DNA of 64,000 nt from Nectonema munidae. Taxonomy: Eukaryota; Nematomorpha; Nectonematoida; Nectonematidae. The notes beneath the pieces are model-generated. The model ran no database searches. It was given only the letters and a program-made list of their open reading frames with translations, and was not told the DNA's origin. The stretch is taken from assembly GCA_030549495.1 (NCBI GenBank), contig JAUIRK010000077.1, positions 1-64,000 of the forward strand, in the 5' to 3' direction. Both the position numbers and the translations under genes were made by a program. The stretch's first letter is position 1, and every line of letters begins with the position of its first letter. Positions 1-13,596 of this stretch are shown here, piece by piece.

Positions 1-225
1 TATAGTTAAAAAATTATTTTTGAATGTTTTTTTATTTTTCATCAAAGCTAAACATTTTTTTGAATAATTTTTCCTAAGCAATTAGATTTTCAAATGAAGA
101 TATGGTCGGATGTTGTCCAGGGGATACTTGTCGTAGAACCATAATTTTAGGTTGAAATTTACAATACTTTTTTATAGTTAAATTACTTTTAATTTCATTT
201 CAGACTATTATCATAGTTGTTCATC

Positions 226-2860
226 ATGTCGCGGAAATGGAATGATGAATACGTATATTTTGGTTTCACTTGCAACGAAAAATCACATTTGCAAAAGCCT
301 GAATGCATGCTTTGTGAAACTCTTTTCTCTAACGCAAATTTGAAGCCATCTAAGCTGCTTTATCAACTTTATCAATAAACATGGCCGAGCCAATGTTGTC
401 GGCCAAGATGAAAAATCTTTGCGAGAGAGCCCGTTTTGTTTCACGAATAACTTCCAAAATTAGATTTTGTACCTATTGACAAACCATTACTGATGGCTTC
501 ATACTCGGGTTCGCAATACTATCCAAAATTAAGAACCGATACCGAAAAAACTGTAAAAACCGGGAAATCCCGGTTCAGAGAAAATTACATTTTGCTTGTT
601 AACTATGCCAAGGATTACGGGAACATGTAGTTGATATTCTTGCTAATTTCAACAAATTTTTCGTCAGTTACGTATATGTAATAATCATTAAAAAAATAAA
701 GATTGCTATATAAACAATAAAGTGTAGAAAAACCATATAATCGAAAAACAAAGTGCATTTTTTTTACAAATAAATGGATTTTTTGGAAAAAATTATTTAT
801 ATAAACGCCCAAAAAGAAATAAACAAAACTGAACTAATTAAAGAAAGCTTTATTCACTGATAACAATTTTAAAAGTAATATTTTAGAAAACATTCTAAAA
901 TTACAATCGAGAGCGAATTTTCGATTAAAAAAAAAGCCCATAAACTGAAAATGCTCTTTCACTTTCTACACTTATAGGTTTAATTAAAAGAAGTGCAGCT
1001 AAAAGTTTATTCATTTTTTCTGTTTGTTTGCTTGTCGCTTCGAAGAGTTTAAATTCTTTGTTGACAAGAAACAAAGAGATACAAACTTCTGGAATATTGA
1101 ATATATATTTGATAGAATGAAAAATCGATGAGCTACAGAGAGATGCACATTTTTGATATATTGATTTTTATAAATGAATGGGTGATGTTTTTTCTATCAT
1201 TTTAGCTTGAATGAATTTTATAGAAAGGAGAATTAGAATGTTTAAAGTAAACAAATATAATCAGAGATAAATGGGCAAAAAACTAGGCAAGTCTCGGAAC
1301 GCGGAAAATAAGTTACGGTTGCGGGACGATTCCTAAAATTTAGAAACCCAGAATGTCCCGGTTCTTTGGAACCGAGAGCGAATCCTACTTCATACCAAGT
1401 AACGTTTAGAATAGCAAAGTCCAAGTAACCTCATACTATTGCAGAAGAGCTTATCAAGTGCTTTAGAAATCGCTACAACTATTCTCGGAAATAAAGTAAT
1501 TATTTATACTTATAAAGTTTATAATTATACGTTATAATTAGTATGTACCCTTATCAAATAATGTAATTCAGAGACGAATTGCTGATTTGAGTTTGTATAT
1601 TTTGGAACAGGTTATCTCACATAAAAAGGTTTGCCCCTTGAAAATCTCCTTTCAGTTGGACGAGACTACATATGTTTCAAATTACAGTCAACTTATTGCA
1701 CTGGTGAGGTGTGTGCATGATGGTACACCATAAAGGAGAACTTCCTTTTCTGTGAAGAACTGCAAACAACCACCAAAGCAAAATATGTGTTTCGATTTGT
1801 GAAAGACTTTTTTGCAAAACATGTATTAGATATGCAAAGTATTGGCTCTGGGTCCAGTCATGGCGCTCCTGCTATGCTGAGAAATAAATCTTGATTTACT
1901 ACATTGATGAAACAAGTGATTCCACACTTGCAAGATACTCACTGTTTCCTTCATCGCCATGGTTTGGCATCAAAAACTTTGCCTCCAAAATTGAAAAAAG
2001 TCCTTGATATTACTTCTAAGACCATCAACTGGGTTAGGGGTCGTGCTCTTAATCACCGCTTCTTTAAGTCACTTTGTGAAGACCTTGCAAGTGAACATGC
2101 AGTTTTACTTTTTCACACAGAAGTCCGCTGGCTCTCACGTCGAAAAGTTTTAACCCGATTCTTCGAACTGAGAAAACAAATCAAAGTCTTTCTGCAAGAA
2201 CGTCAATATGTTCTGCTTGAAGAGTTGGAATTCGAAGAATTTAAGCAAATCTTAGCGTATTTGGCTGACATATCCACTCGTATGAATGATCTGAGTGTAT
2301 CACTTTAAGGCAAAAACATTAACATTTGAATTGTTATGAAAAGCTAAATGCATTCAAAGAAAAGCTGTCTCTGTCGTATCAAAGAGTCATCACTTGAAGA
2401 AATAGTGGATGATAATGAAGCGCTGAGCTTGCTTCCTAATGTTTGTGAAGAAATTGCGACTCATTTGGGAGTGCTGTCAAGATCATTTGATAAATATTTT
2501 GATTTTCGAGAGCTTGAAATTTCTGAAGAATGGATTTCTCTTTCAAATTGGATAGAGTGTCAGATAATGGAAAGCTTAAAGAAGATCTAATAGAATTGCG
2601 TTCAAATCATGCTATTAAAATGCAACTTGAGAATAAAACATTGGAGGAGTATTGGTGCTCGGCTATGGTTATGTTTCCAAAATTTTGTGAAACTCCACTA
2701 GCTGTGCTAATTCCTTTTTCGAGTCAGGATTTAGCACTCTTTTGTCATTTAAAACAAATGCTAGGAAAGATTTCATATTGACATTAAAGATGCAGTGTCA
2801 CTCACACTGAAATGAATGAACTAAAAATTTTGTCAACAAAAAAGACCAAAAAGTACGTAA
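226..2860 (+). pseudogene. hAT transposase relic of ZBED5/SCAND3 type, split by a nested element
   Basis: An ATG at 226 opens a degenerate BED-finger start (MSRKWNDEYVYFGF..., Cys pairs near residues 16 and 27-30) that runs about 50 codons before a frameshift. The N-terminal coding continues to about 504, is interrupted by an 883 bp element, and resumes at 1388 with a segment resembling the ASYxVxxxIAKSKxPHTIxEELI motif of the family. From 1610 to 2860 come the catalytic and C-terminal parts in several frames: GSGSSHGAPAML, HCFLHRHGLASKTLPPKLK, FHTEVRWLSRRKVL and, after a frameshift near 2715, ESGFSTLLSFKTNARK, the usual C-terminal dimerisation motif. In-frame stops (for example near 1892 and 2308) and frameshifts show it is dead. 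Such proteins are hAT transposases or genes domesticated from them; this copy looks like an inactive transposon. Confidence 0.85.
505..1387. mobile_element. Nonautonomous hAT-like element with perfect 8-bp target duplication
   Basis: The segment is flanked by identical 8-mers CTTCATAC at 497-504 and 1388-1395. The ends are short imperfect inverted repeats: TCGGGTTCGC on the left, and the complement of the right end reads TAGGATTCGC. GC-rich subterminal motifs (CCGGGAAATCCCGG near 573-588 and GAATGTCCCGGTTC near 1352) sit inside both ends. Interior ORFs are short and unrecognisable. It lies inside the hAT transposase relic, whose homology resumes directly after the right duplication. Confidence 0.75.
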
Positions 2861-5800
2861 ATTGAACTGTATGTAGTCTTTGAAATCGATGAAAAGACAA
2901 ATCGAATCAATGAGTAACCACAAAGGTTAATCACGACTTAATCTATATATTATGGCTTTCTCTCTCTCTCCCTCTTTTTAAAGGAAAAAACGTGTAATTG
3001 CAAAAAAGGCCTCCTTGACCACATTTGTATTTCTAGGAATAACAGAGTTGGAAGTAAAATGAAGTCAATTATCGTATTTATCTTATTATTATTTAGTTTT
3101 AGGTGCAGGCTATCAAAAAATTGACATTTAAACGAAAAATAATCTTCTCCACCAGATTGTGTTAGAAACTTCATTTCCAAATTCTGACTTTGCGGGCTCC
3201 CATAAACAAAAGAGAAGAAAAGGCGGTTGCCGTATCTCTTCTCACTTGCACTATCGTTCATTTGAAAGGCACTACCATTTCATTTTCTCTTTCAAATTTA
3301 CATGTGCGTTTGCTAAAAGCGACTAAAGTTAGTGTAGATTAGTGCGCATTGCATATTAATTCATATATAGAGATCAGAATCTAGAAATAGAGTCTATCAA
3401 TTTTTCCTCCAATTTTGGGGATAAATATTTTTGCAAAGAATCGTAAATTGGCATAGCATCAGAATTCAAGAAAGTTCTTCCACATATATTTCATAGCGCC
3501 ATAAACAGGGCGTTGTTTATTTGCATTTTGAATTCAACTGAATATTTAAATTAAATCTATGGGAGAGGAAGACAAGATCGATAAGTTGAAAGGGAAGATC
3601 GGTAGAGGGAGGATAAAAGGATTTGTGATGGTGATTATGAGATTGAATGATTGTTCCATCCTCTGAAATAAAGGGTCCGTTTTGAGACAAGTTATCACAG
3701 CGAAGAAAACAAAAGGTTCAAGGTTTATGACTCGTTTAGGTGCCTTATTGGAATAGGAATCAGCTTTATATTTGAAAAAGGCGTCTTCAATTCGGTAAAT
3801 ATGTTCGGCTATAAAAGTGTGTATATGAGTCGAATTTCGTTGCCTTGAATTTTAAGGAGGAAAGGAGCTCGCAACTAAATCTTTTGTTTTTGAATTAAAA
3901 AATAACGTGAGCTTTCAATTTTGTTGAATTAAAAAGGCATGAAATTAAAAACTTAAATTTAAATAAATTTCATTTGAATTTTAAGTGGGTGTGTCTGAAT
4001 TGAACAAATAAACGTTGTGTTTTATAAAACGTATTCCTTGAATTTTAAAAAGATGAGAGTTATGAGAATTTACATAAATTGCTTTTCAAATTAAAAATCC
4101 TACTTTTAAATGCAATTTAGTTAAAAAAATGTGTGCTTAGCAAAAACACGAAACTATACAACTAGTGCCATTATAGAATGTGTTACTTCAAATTTATTGA
4201 GAAGTTGTCTCTTGGACGAATAAATCTATTATTTTTGTATCTTGTAAAATCATACTTTTTTCACTTATATAAAGATTGTGTGTGCAATTTTTATGAATCT
4301 TAAAAAAATTGAGCCATTACATGATATGATGAACAATTTTCATTTCCCTTCTATTTTGAAAAATAAGTTCTCATCTGTTTCATTTTTATTGCATATTTTA
4401 ATATTTTTGTCTTCTACAAAAAGTAGGTATAAAATTTTAACATTAGATAAGTAAAAATAGAAAACATGAATCTATCGCTTTCTCAAAAATTTAGTTTTAG
4501 AAATCTAGCATCTAAATTTGGATGTGTTAAAGTTTCTTACTAAAAAAGATTTTTAGTAAGATTTTTTTTTTGTGTTAAAGTTTTTTTAAGATATCAAATG
4601 ATAGTGATAAAATATCACATTTATATGAAAAAATTGGGAATTCTAATTGTAAACAAATTTATGCTAGACCGTTTGAAAAAATTGAAAATAAACCTTTTGG
4701 ATTGGTTCATCAAAGCAACGTCTAAAAACATTCCTACAGCAAAAAGTTGTTAAATGTAAAACATCGAAAATTTGAACGCTTCCAATGTTTGGTTGGAAAA
4801 GTTGAAAGCGTTTTTAAATTTTACATAGTGGACTATTTATGCTAAAATGACGGCTATCAATTCACAAAGTGTAGAATGTAGATGAATGCAAAAAACGACT
4901 GCCTAATCTCATATCTCCATACTTCCGAGAAAAGATCTATAACTTGGATGAAACTATTCCGAATGTTTAACCATTTGTTTGCTTACATGTATGCGTGATG
5001 TAAACAAAAAAGTAGCAGCCTCCTTCTCGTTTTAAACAAATTGATTCAACTGAGAATGAAGTTGAAATATTTGAAAATGAAAATTAGTGAGAGCAAGTAT
5101 ACGATCTTAAAAATTATGGCCGTAAAGAAGCACCTTTTTCAGCTTAAAATATATAAGCCATACGCTTTAAACTCTATCAGAGTTCTGCACTTACTTTGTC
5201 TTGAAAATAATTTTAGTTGAAAGTGATTTGAAGAAATCAAAAGTTGTTCGACGAGTATTGAAGCAAACAACAATAGAAGCTTTCCAGATAAAAGGGTAAA
5301 AAAAGATTCTCTTAATCAAAAATATTCTATCTATTCATTATTACATTTACATTGCTTCATACAATGATTACAAGATATGCTAAAAAATCTACGGAAAAAT
5401 ATCTTTTGTTTAGCACTGGTTTTACTTATACTCTAAAGCTACCTTACTCTTAGGGACAACTTTACTGAAAGGGATAAAAATTTAGATAAGAAGTCTGTCC
5501 ATTTTATCATGGTTTTAGTGCACAGGTTTCTTAAAATGAGAAACAAGATACCCTTGTAATAATAACTAATCCTTTTCTTGATGTTTATTACTAAGTTATT
5601 CTTTTTACGATCTTTTTCACTTCCTCAAAAGTTTTCATAATAGAACATACATTCCCAAGAAATCTTCTTCATTTTGTAGTAACTGAATTCTGAAAAATTT
5701 TGGATAAAAGTTACTCTCTTATTCTTATTTATTTTTTACTTTTTTGAGCTTTTTGAAAGATTTTGATCCACAATTAAATGAATCACTTTATATTCCGCAA

Positions 5801-7740
5801 TAAAAGAGTACAAAGTTTCTACATATTTTAAAATTTATAAAAAATAAAATAATTTAATTTTTGTTCGTTTGCAAACAACTCTTCAACATATAAAAGCGAT
5901 TTTAAAATAACTCTTTCTATAAAAAATGAAAATTTAGATTCATTATTTTTTATTTCAATTTTTGACTTAATTTCAAACTTTTTTTTTATTTGATTTTATA
6001 AAGGCAAATAATGTGAGCGGGAATCAAAAGGAGCAGGAAACTATTTACAGATTAAGGTAATAACCGCGTAGACACATTTAGAAGTGTTTGCAAAAAGTTT
6101 AATGAAATAGACAAATGAAATGGAAATTTTATCCAAGTAAACACAATTAATTTGGAGTTGATTACAACTCTTTTTCAAAATGAAATGCAGAATGAACTAA
6201 AACAAATAAGAAACCGCACCTCTGATACTTTCCCCCAAAGATTCCATATTAAATAACTTTATTACTCATATATAGATGTTAATTGAATCGTATGATTACA
6301 ACAGATTGCATTCAAAATGAGATTAACAAATACCAAATTTCACATTTTTCTTTCGCCAATTTTTGGCGTACTGAGAAACCACTCCATCGTTGAATGCAAG
6401 GAATTAGTGCAATCTATGTAATTTTATAAATAATCACTTTTTTTATTTTTTCAATAAAAAATTTAAAAATATTGTAAAAAATAATATGACAATTTTGAAG
6501 GAATTCCAAGAAATAACAGCTATAAAATAACATTGAAAGTGGATGAAGATTTTTTTCACAATTCTTCTCCTATAAGTCATAAAGCCATCGATTTTTATTT
6601 CTTCGAGCACTGTAGTCACGTTTGCCCTGAAACGGCTAAAAAAATACGTCTAAAATAACAAATTCATATCATAGACAAGACAAAGTTATTGTGAAAGTGA
6701 AAAGAACAAAGAAGGGGTGAAGAAAATCGACAAAGTGGGGTCTAACAGCGGAAAAACTTTCACTTCCTCTTTTCTACATTTTCACTCTTTGCAGTTGCGC
6801 CATATAGAATTCCCTAATCCATAACACAATAATATTACAACTTAATCTACAATCTCATTACGGCTAAATAACAGAAAAAAGATTTATATATGTTCACTGT
6901 CAACACCATTCACCTAGTTTTTATCCTAAACAGGAATTAGTTCCGTTAATAAAACTCACTTTGATCTTTTCTGTTAATTATTCCACTCCGCTTCTTGTTA
7001 CTTTTCTGATAGATTTATATTTTTAAATGTTTGAAATTTCTAAATCTTCTAAAGGAAAAGATGTTTTAATACTCAATGAAGATGAATATCTTTTTGCAAA
7101 ATTTTTTGCCAATAACACAAAACATTGGAGATGCCGTTAAAATAAAAAATTTTAATGTAGATCAACGATCCTTACCTAAAAAGACGCTTCTGAACATACA
7201 CGCTGTGCGGATTCTATAAGAAGTGATACCTATAAACGTTAAGTTAAAAAGTGTACGAACACATTAAACACCGTTTCCACGGAAGTTTTTTTATAGATTG
7301 GCGAAAGAAAGTGCTTTGGAGTACCAATTGCGCAGAACCAAAACGAAGTTAATGATGAAATTTAGAAAAATCTTTCAAGCACAGAAAATTATATATAGAT
7401 ATTATATTGAAAGATACTGGTTTCGACGTTCCTTCAAGAATCATTACCGTTGGAAATATGGAGTTTTTTGATTTATTTAAAAAAGTAAAAGATATGTTTT
7501 TTGAGAACTTTTGATGTCCTTTAAACCTCAAAGTTTTTCCAACTGTATGCCTTTCACTGCAAAATAAGTAGTAATTATGCCCCAATAATCTATTTTTTGT
7601 TATCTAACTACTTTATGAAAGAATGATGCCCGTTCCTATGATGCCTTTCTCCTCTTTTTAACGCAAAGTGTCTCACAATTTGATTTTGAAATTGCTTCGA
7701 TTAAATAAAAGCATTTTAACACAAGTTACCCAACACTACC
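2861..7740. other. No recognisable gene or element
   Basis: About 4.9 kb of AT-rich DNA with only short ORFs lacking family motifs. It contains a small CT-rich run at 2957-2980 and many A/T homopolymers. Nothing supportable was seen on either strand. Confidence 0.5.
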
Positions 7741-7744
7741 ATTA

Positions 7745-8200
7745 ATGGGTTGTTTTCATTTAACACCATCTGCATTACGAAAAGTGAGAGAAGTTGGATT
7801 GAAAAAAAGAATTCGAAGCAAAATGCTGGAATAAGCATAATCATCCATAATCAGGTTTACCTGCCTGGTCTTTTGTTTTAGAGAATTGGCGTCAAATTTT
7901 ATGGAAGAAGAAAGATACGATACTTTACTTCTTTATTTTGAAGAGATTGGAAATAGAGTTAAACACGCAAAATTTCCTCCTTCTCTATGGAACCATTATT
8001 CCTCCTCTTTGGATTTAACTCCAAAAACTACAAATTGTTATGAAGGTTACCATAATCACTTATATTGACATTTCCAAATACTTCATCCAACGACTTGGAA
8101 GCTATTTGATGGATTGAAAGCATACGTCAACCTAACAAAGCTTATCTTTTGAAAGTTGGAAAAGTAAATATAAAAATTTAGCTCAAAAAGTTAAATGTCT
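7745..8200 (+). pseudogene. MULE-type transposase C-terminal relic
   Basis: Fragmented reading frames resemble the end of MULE transposase domains, often found with FLYWCH fingers in animals. In order they are MGCFHLTPSALRKVREVGLK (about 7751-7810), a linker, a 60-codon open stretch at 7886-8068 with YFEEIGNR and FPPSLWNHYSSSLDLTPKTT followed by NCYEGYHNHL, then after a stop HPTTWKLFDGLKAYVN. In the family these correspond to the GCxFHL segment, the WN..(R/K)TTNxxEGxHN segment and the HPxxWKxI segment. The catalytic acidic residues upstream are not present. Stops and frame changes mark it as inactive. Confidence 0.65.
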
Positions 8201-8366
8201 AGTTTAAAATTATAACAGCGAGTTAAATCATTTGAAAGCAAAAGCTGAACTGTCCTCAAGAATCTTTTTATGCATATAATCTAGTTTTTAATTAGAAAAA
8301 TTTATATTTGTTAATCATTTTGCTTATATAAGCGCGTAAATGCCACATTAGCCCAAGAGAGCCCAC

Positions 8367-9111
8367 TAGAGCTTCTGTCTCGAGATTTCTCGATTCTCGA
8401 GAATTTTAGAATTTTTTTATTTCTTGATTCTCGAGAAATTTTTGTCGAGACTCAAGAATTTTAAAAATTTTTTATTACTGAAAACATGTTAAATTTTGAA
8501 TAAATATTAATAAAAAATAAATAAATATGTGTAATGCATGATCAACTTTTGAATATTCAAATTTTGAAGAAATTTTAGAATGTGCAAAAAATATTTTTGA
8601 TGTAATTTTTTCTCATTATTCGGAGCATGGAACTGTTATACAAGAAAGCCAAATTAAAGTCGAATCTGTTGATGAGTTTGAAGAAGAATCTCTAACTCAA
8701 AGTTTAAATAGAGAAATTAAAGAATTCATATACGATAAAAAAAGAAGAAAAAGTTAGTACAATAAAAGAAGAACTACAGATGTTCAAACAAAACCAAAAT
8801 TTTGATTTATCAGAATCGATGCAATTGTTAAAAAAATTCTCTTTTATGCATCCAAACTTCTTGTCAATGCGAAAGAATCTTCTCAAATGTATCAAATACT
8901 TTATCTCCAAAACGATTGAGTTTGAAGAACGAATCTTTAAATGCTCTTGTTTTTTTTAAAAGTTATTTTAGTAATAAAACAAAATAAATTTTTTTTCGTA
9001 AAATATTTTTAATATTTTTTAACTTCTCGAAACTTTTCTCGAATCTCGAAAATCATATATTTTTTTCTCGTTTCTCGAGAATTAAATTTTGTCGAGAAAT
9101 CAGAAGCTCTG
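8367..9111 (+). mobile_element. Internally deleted hAT element with both ends
   Basis: The terminal inverted repeats are TAGAGCTTCTG at the left and CAGAGCTTCTG (complement) at the right, each followed by repeated TCTCGAG subterminal motifs. Flanking 8-mers GAGCCCAC (8359-8366) and GGGCCCAC (9112-9119) match at 7 of 8 positions, as expected for an ageing hAT duplication. The interior keeps part of a transposase on the plus strand: an acidic stretch at about 8555-8755, and at 8847-8960 a frame reading QTSCQCERIFSNVSNTLSPK followed by NESLNALVFFK. That matches the conserved hAT C-terminal dimerisation region. The catalytic core is missing, so it is nonautonomous. Confidence 0.8.
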
Positions 9112-9728
9112 GGGCCCACGTGTATAAAATAGCGAATGTGTAAGAAAACGCAATTGTTAAAAAAAGGACAAGTGTAAGAGGGTACAAAAGGCAGTGTTGT
9201 TCATTTATCTTTTCCATTCAAACATGGATAGCATGAGGTATGCTGGACGCAAAAAAGTTTGTTTCAGAAAAAAAGAAGTAAAAACCTTGTTAGTGTTTTC
9301 AAAAAGTATGAAGTGAATCAGGAACTCTCTTTTTCCAAGGATTTTTTCTGCTAAGTCGAGAAGAGCTAAGGAAAAATGATGGAAGTATTTCACAATTTCA
9401 TCTCTACTTTTCCTTCATTCATACTGAATATGCTTTTTTTGTTAAAAAAAATTATTACGGTTTCACCTTTGCTTAGTTTTATTCAAAACCAGCATTTTAT
9501 CATTACTTGTTTTTTGCATGTAAAATTTGTTACATTAAGAGCTTTGCGTCATTTTACTGGCTTTCAATTTTTTGATGAATTAGACAATTCCAAGCTTTAA
9601 AAAAGCATCTTTAGAAGCAGAAATTTAATATTCAAAAGTTCAAGGACAGATACCACCATTGGCTGGGCCACACATCCGGAGTTGGAGAGTGCGGCTTTAG
9701 TCGTTTTGCCCGATGAACTATTTATTAA
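9112..9728. other. Spacer between hAT and piggyBac elements
   Basis: ORFs of up to 74 codons exist on both strands but none has a recognisable motif or codon bias distinct from the AT-rich background. Confidence 0.4.
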
Positions 9729-10225
9729 CCTTCGCAGGACACACACGGGCTTTTTACTCCATTCAGCATTTTCAATGCCGTTTTTGATATAATATTTAAT
9801 ATATAACATATCAAAAAAATAGTATGTAAATTTACGTTATTCTCTGGAGTATAAATTGGTGCCAATATCAAAAATATACTGTTCTTTACAGACTCTAATT
9901 TTTTGCGGTTTTCATGACCTTAAGAGAAAATTTTCGAAAATTGAGTTTTAAAAAAACATGAAAGAAATTTTTTATGCATAAGGAGTGGAAATCTGTAGAA
10001 TATAATTATTAGGTTATCTTCTGAATTTCATAAAAAAAAAATAAAAAAATTTTTTTAACGCCATCTTTAGCAAAAAAAACTTTAAAATATTTATCTAAAA
10101 AAACTTTTTGGCTGTTTTTTGTAGCTAAAAAATTTTAGAACTGAAAAAATTTTATAGAATAAGTAAATTTTAGATCTTATAAAGCAATAATTTTGAAAAT
10201 AAAGCGCCTAAAATTGAACATAAAA

Positions 10226-10511
10226 TGTAAATCTGATGCTGAAGTTGACCCATAAATTAAAGGAAAATTAAAATAAAATTAAAAAGTAATATAATTTATT
10301 GGGCACAGGATTTAAAACGGTGAATTTTCGCCGACAGTCGGCTTATCAAACCACTATACTAATGAGCAGAAGAACTCTTCTTCGCTAATCCTTCCAATTT
10401 TCAACTTCTAGCCTACTCATTAGTATAGTGGTTTGATAAAGGACTGTCGGCGAAAATTCCCGTTTTAAATCCTGTGCCATATAAATTATATTACTTTTTG
10501 AAATTTATTTT
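10226..10511. mobile_element. Foldback element sharing termini with the Penelope-like element
   Basis: The 286 bp sequence is nearly palindromic: 10290-10375 and 10395-10511 are inverted copies through GGGCACAGGATTTAAAACG, a GCCGACAGTCGGC hairpin and ATCAAACCACTATACTAATG. Both arms match the terminal inverted repeats of the Penelope-like element at 47185-49603. The outer left tail (TCTGATGCTGAAGTTGACCC) matches, inverted, that element's asymmetric 3' tail. It is flanked by perfect 14-bp repeats AATTGAACATAAAA at 10212-10225 and 10512-10525. There is no coding capacity, so it is nonautonomous. Confidence 0.8.
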
Positions 10512-10645
10512 AATTGAACATAAAAAATTCAAAATATCAAAAAACCTATTTATAAACAATTTGAAATTTATTTCATATCAAGGGTTATACAAAAAAAATA
10601 AAGCATTATAATTATATGTTGAACATGATAAAAAAATTAGCAAAA

Positions 10646-12420
10646 TCACAAATTAGAATGGCAAAAAGAACAAATGGATAAGGTGTGTTTTTTGCACATA
10701 AATTTTTTACAATTTGAACACCTCCTTGTGCCTCGTGTTCTAGGTCTGCATTCTTGAATTGAACAGTATCCCCTGCCCGAACTACTTTCCTCTGTGTGAA
10801 TTTGCGGAGAAAAACCATAGTAAAAAAGAAGGTTTTTGATGGGTCTTGAAATCTGACTTATGTTAGCCCTAGTTCTCATAGAATTATAACCTAAATTTTT
10901 TGATAAAATTTTTAAAAAAATTTTCTCCCTCCATGGCGAATGGGCAACGCATCGTTAGGGCAGTTGTGCTTGTAGATAATCCATGTGTTGTAGGCAGCTA
11001 TATCTAAATAATTAGAAAATGCGGCAACTGTCCATCGCCTACTTGTCTTATAACTAGTAAAATCTCTGGCCATTCGATTAAAACAATCCACCCCACTTTT
11101 GTATTTATTATAGGAAATTAGGCTTTCGGGTTTTCTTTTATTTGATGTGATAGTAACACTTCTACTATGCTGCGTAGATAAGACATAAACTGCTTTAAAA
11201 TTCTTTCTAGCATGCTTTTCAGGTATATAAACACAAAGTGATGAAATATTGGAATATACAATTTTGCTCTCAGTTTCACTTAAATTTAACGTGCGTAAAA
11301 ATTTAGGTTTTAAAATATACGGAACAAATCTACGTATAGGATTTACTGTCCCACAAATTGTCAAATTTTTGGAAAGAGCCCCTCCGCTAAAGCATGAGAT
11401 GTAAAAATCTGTCAAGATAAATACCACACCCTGATGGGAGATTGCTACTTTCTACTAGACGCTTACAGATTTCTAGACTTGAAAAATATTCCCGATCAAT
11501 TAATCCTGAAACATAAATTTCGGGCTTCATAACATAAAATGTGTTAGAATCAGTAAGATGGTAGAACTTTAAGCCATAATGGCCCGGCTTTTAGGGTCGT
11601 ACACTTTTAGAGAACACCCGCCACGAAATTTCACTAATTGCTCGTCTATAGTTACAGCATCAAGTGGTGTCCAAAATTTATGGCATTTTTCAAAAAAGTT
11701 ATTATGAATACGCCTAATGGCTGCTAGTTTGTCTGAAGGCTCTCTAGTGGCGGCATCGTCAAAGCGTATAAAAATTTTGATGAATTGGAACATCCTTCTG
11801 CCGAGTGCAGCACGTAAGAAAGGATCTCCATCATTGGAAAAAAGGGCTTTAGTCGCAATTCTTTGGTCTTTTGATTGTCCCAAAAAAATTAGACAACCAA
11901 AATAGGCAAGCAAATCGCTTATAACAAACTTTTCATGACACCTTTCAAATCCAACCACTTAGGGGACTCTTTCCTAGAATCATAGAGTTTCTTATATCTC
12001 ACATAAAGATTTATAGAAAAATAAACTTACTTGTAATTATCATCTGCTTTTTTGTGAGTCATCTCGTATATATGAGAAACCAAAGGAGGGTCAAAAAACA
12101 AATCAAAAATTTTATCAATTTCCTTCAAGTTTTTTGCATCATCAGAAGGTCCATATGGACGTGAAGAGATATCTCTACAGTTTCTAGCTTGAGATCTACC
12201 TCTTGAAGATTGTTGAGGCTCCCAGAAGAACTGTGTTCCATCTGGAGCTTTAAGAGAAATATCTTCGGCGTCAAATACTTCTTCTAATTCCACTGCTTCT
12301 AGATTACTCTCACCTGTATAAATATCAGATGCTTCAGAATCTGGAAATTGATGAAAATGATTCATTTTCTTCAGAAGAACTTGTTGTCAGAGGTGATGAT
12401 GATGATGATAAAAATTCCAT
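10646..12420 (-). pseudogene. piggyBac transposase (PGBD4-like), frameshifted
   Basis: Reading from 12420 downward, an acidic Ser-rich start (MEFLSSSSS...) shifts frame near 12350 into a segment with APDGTQFFWEP and an end like the family's KxADDNY. The catalytic domain follows in pieces: LLAYFGCLIFLGQ and VTIDEQLVKFRGGCSLKVYD (first Asp) at 11958-11569, FILTDFYIS (second Asp) near 11420, and YNKYKSGVDCFNRMARDFTS (third Asp) near 11090. The ORF at 11427-10912 ends HGGRKFF. After a further break, 10879-10646 encodes a C-terminal cysteine-rich domain, CSNCKKFMCKKHTLSICSFC. All three acidic positions survive, but at least three frame breaks separate them, so the copy is inactive. Confidence 0.85.
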
Positions 12421-12705
12421 GCGAAATAAGAACAATAGAGAAAATTATTCAACAACAAATTGTTGGTAAAAGTTATGGATCAATGCATAGATAAGCTTTC
12501 ATCAATAAATGATAAACATTGAATTCATGCGAAGATTACGGTCAGAAAATATCACAGATGAAGAAAAAAATCAATTATAAGAATGTGCACAGAATGAAGA
12601 TGGAAAAAAGATAAACAACTTGCATTTATTGGTTTCGATATTTTACGTAACCTGATAGGAAAGTAGAGAAAGAGAGAAAAAATATGGGATAACGTATTAT
12701 AAAGA

Positions 12706-13596
<891 letters not shown>

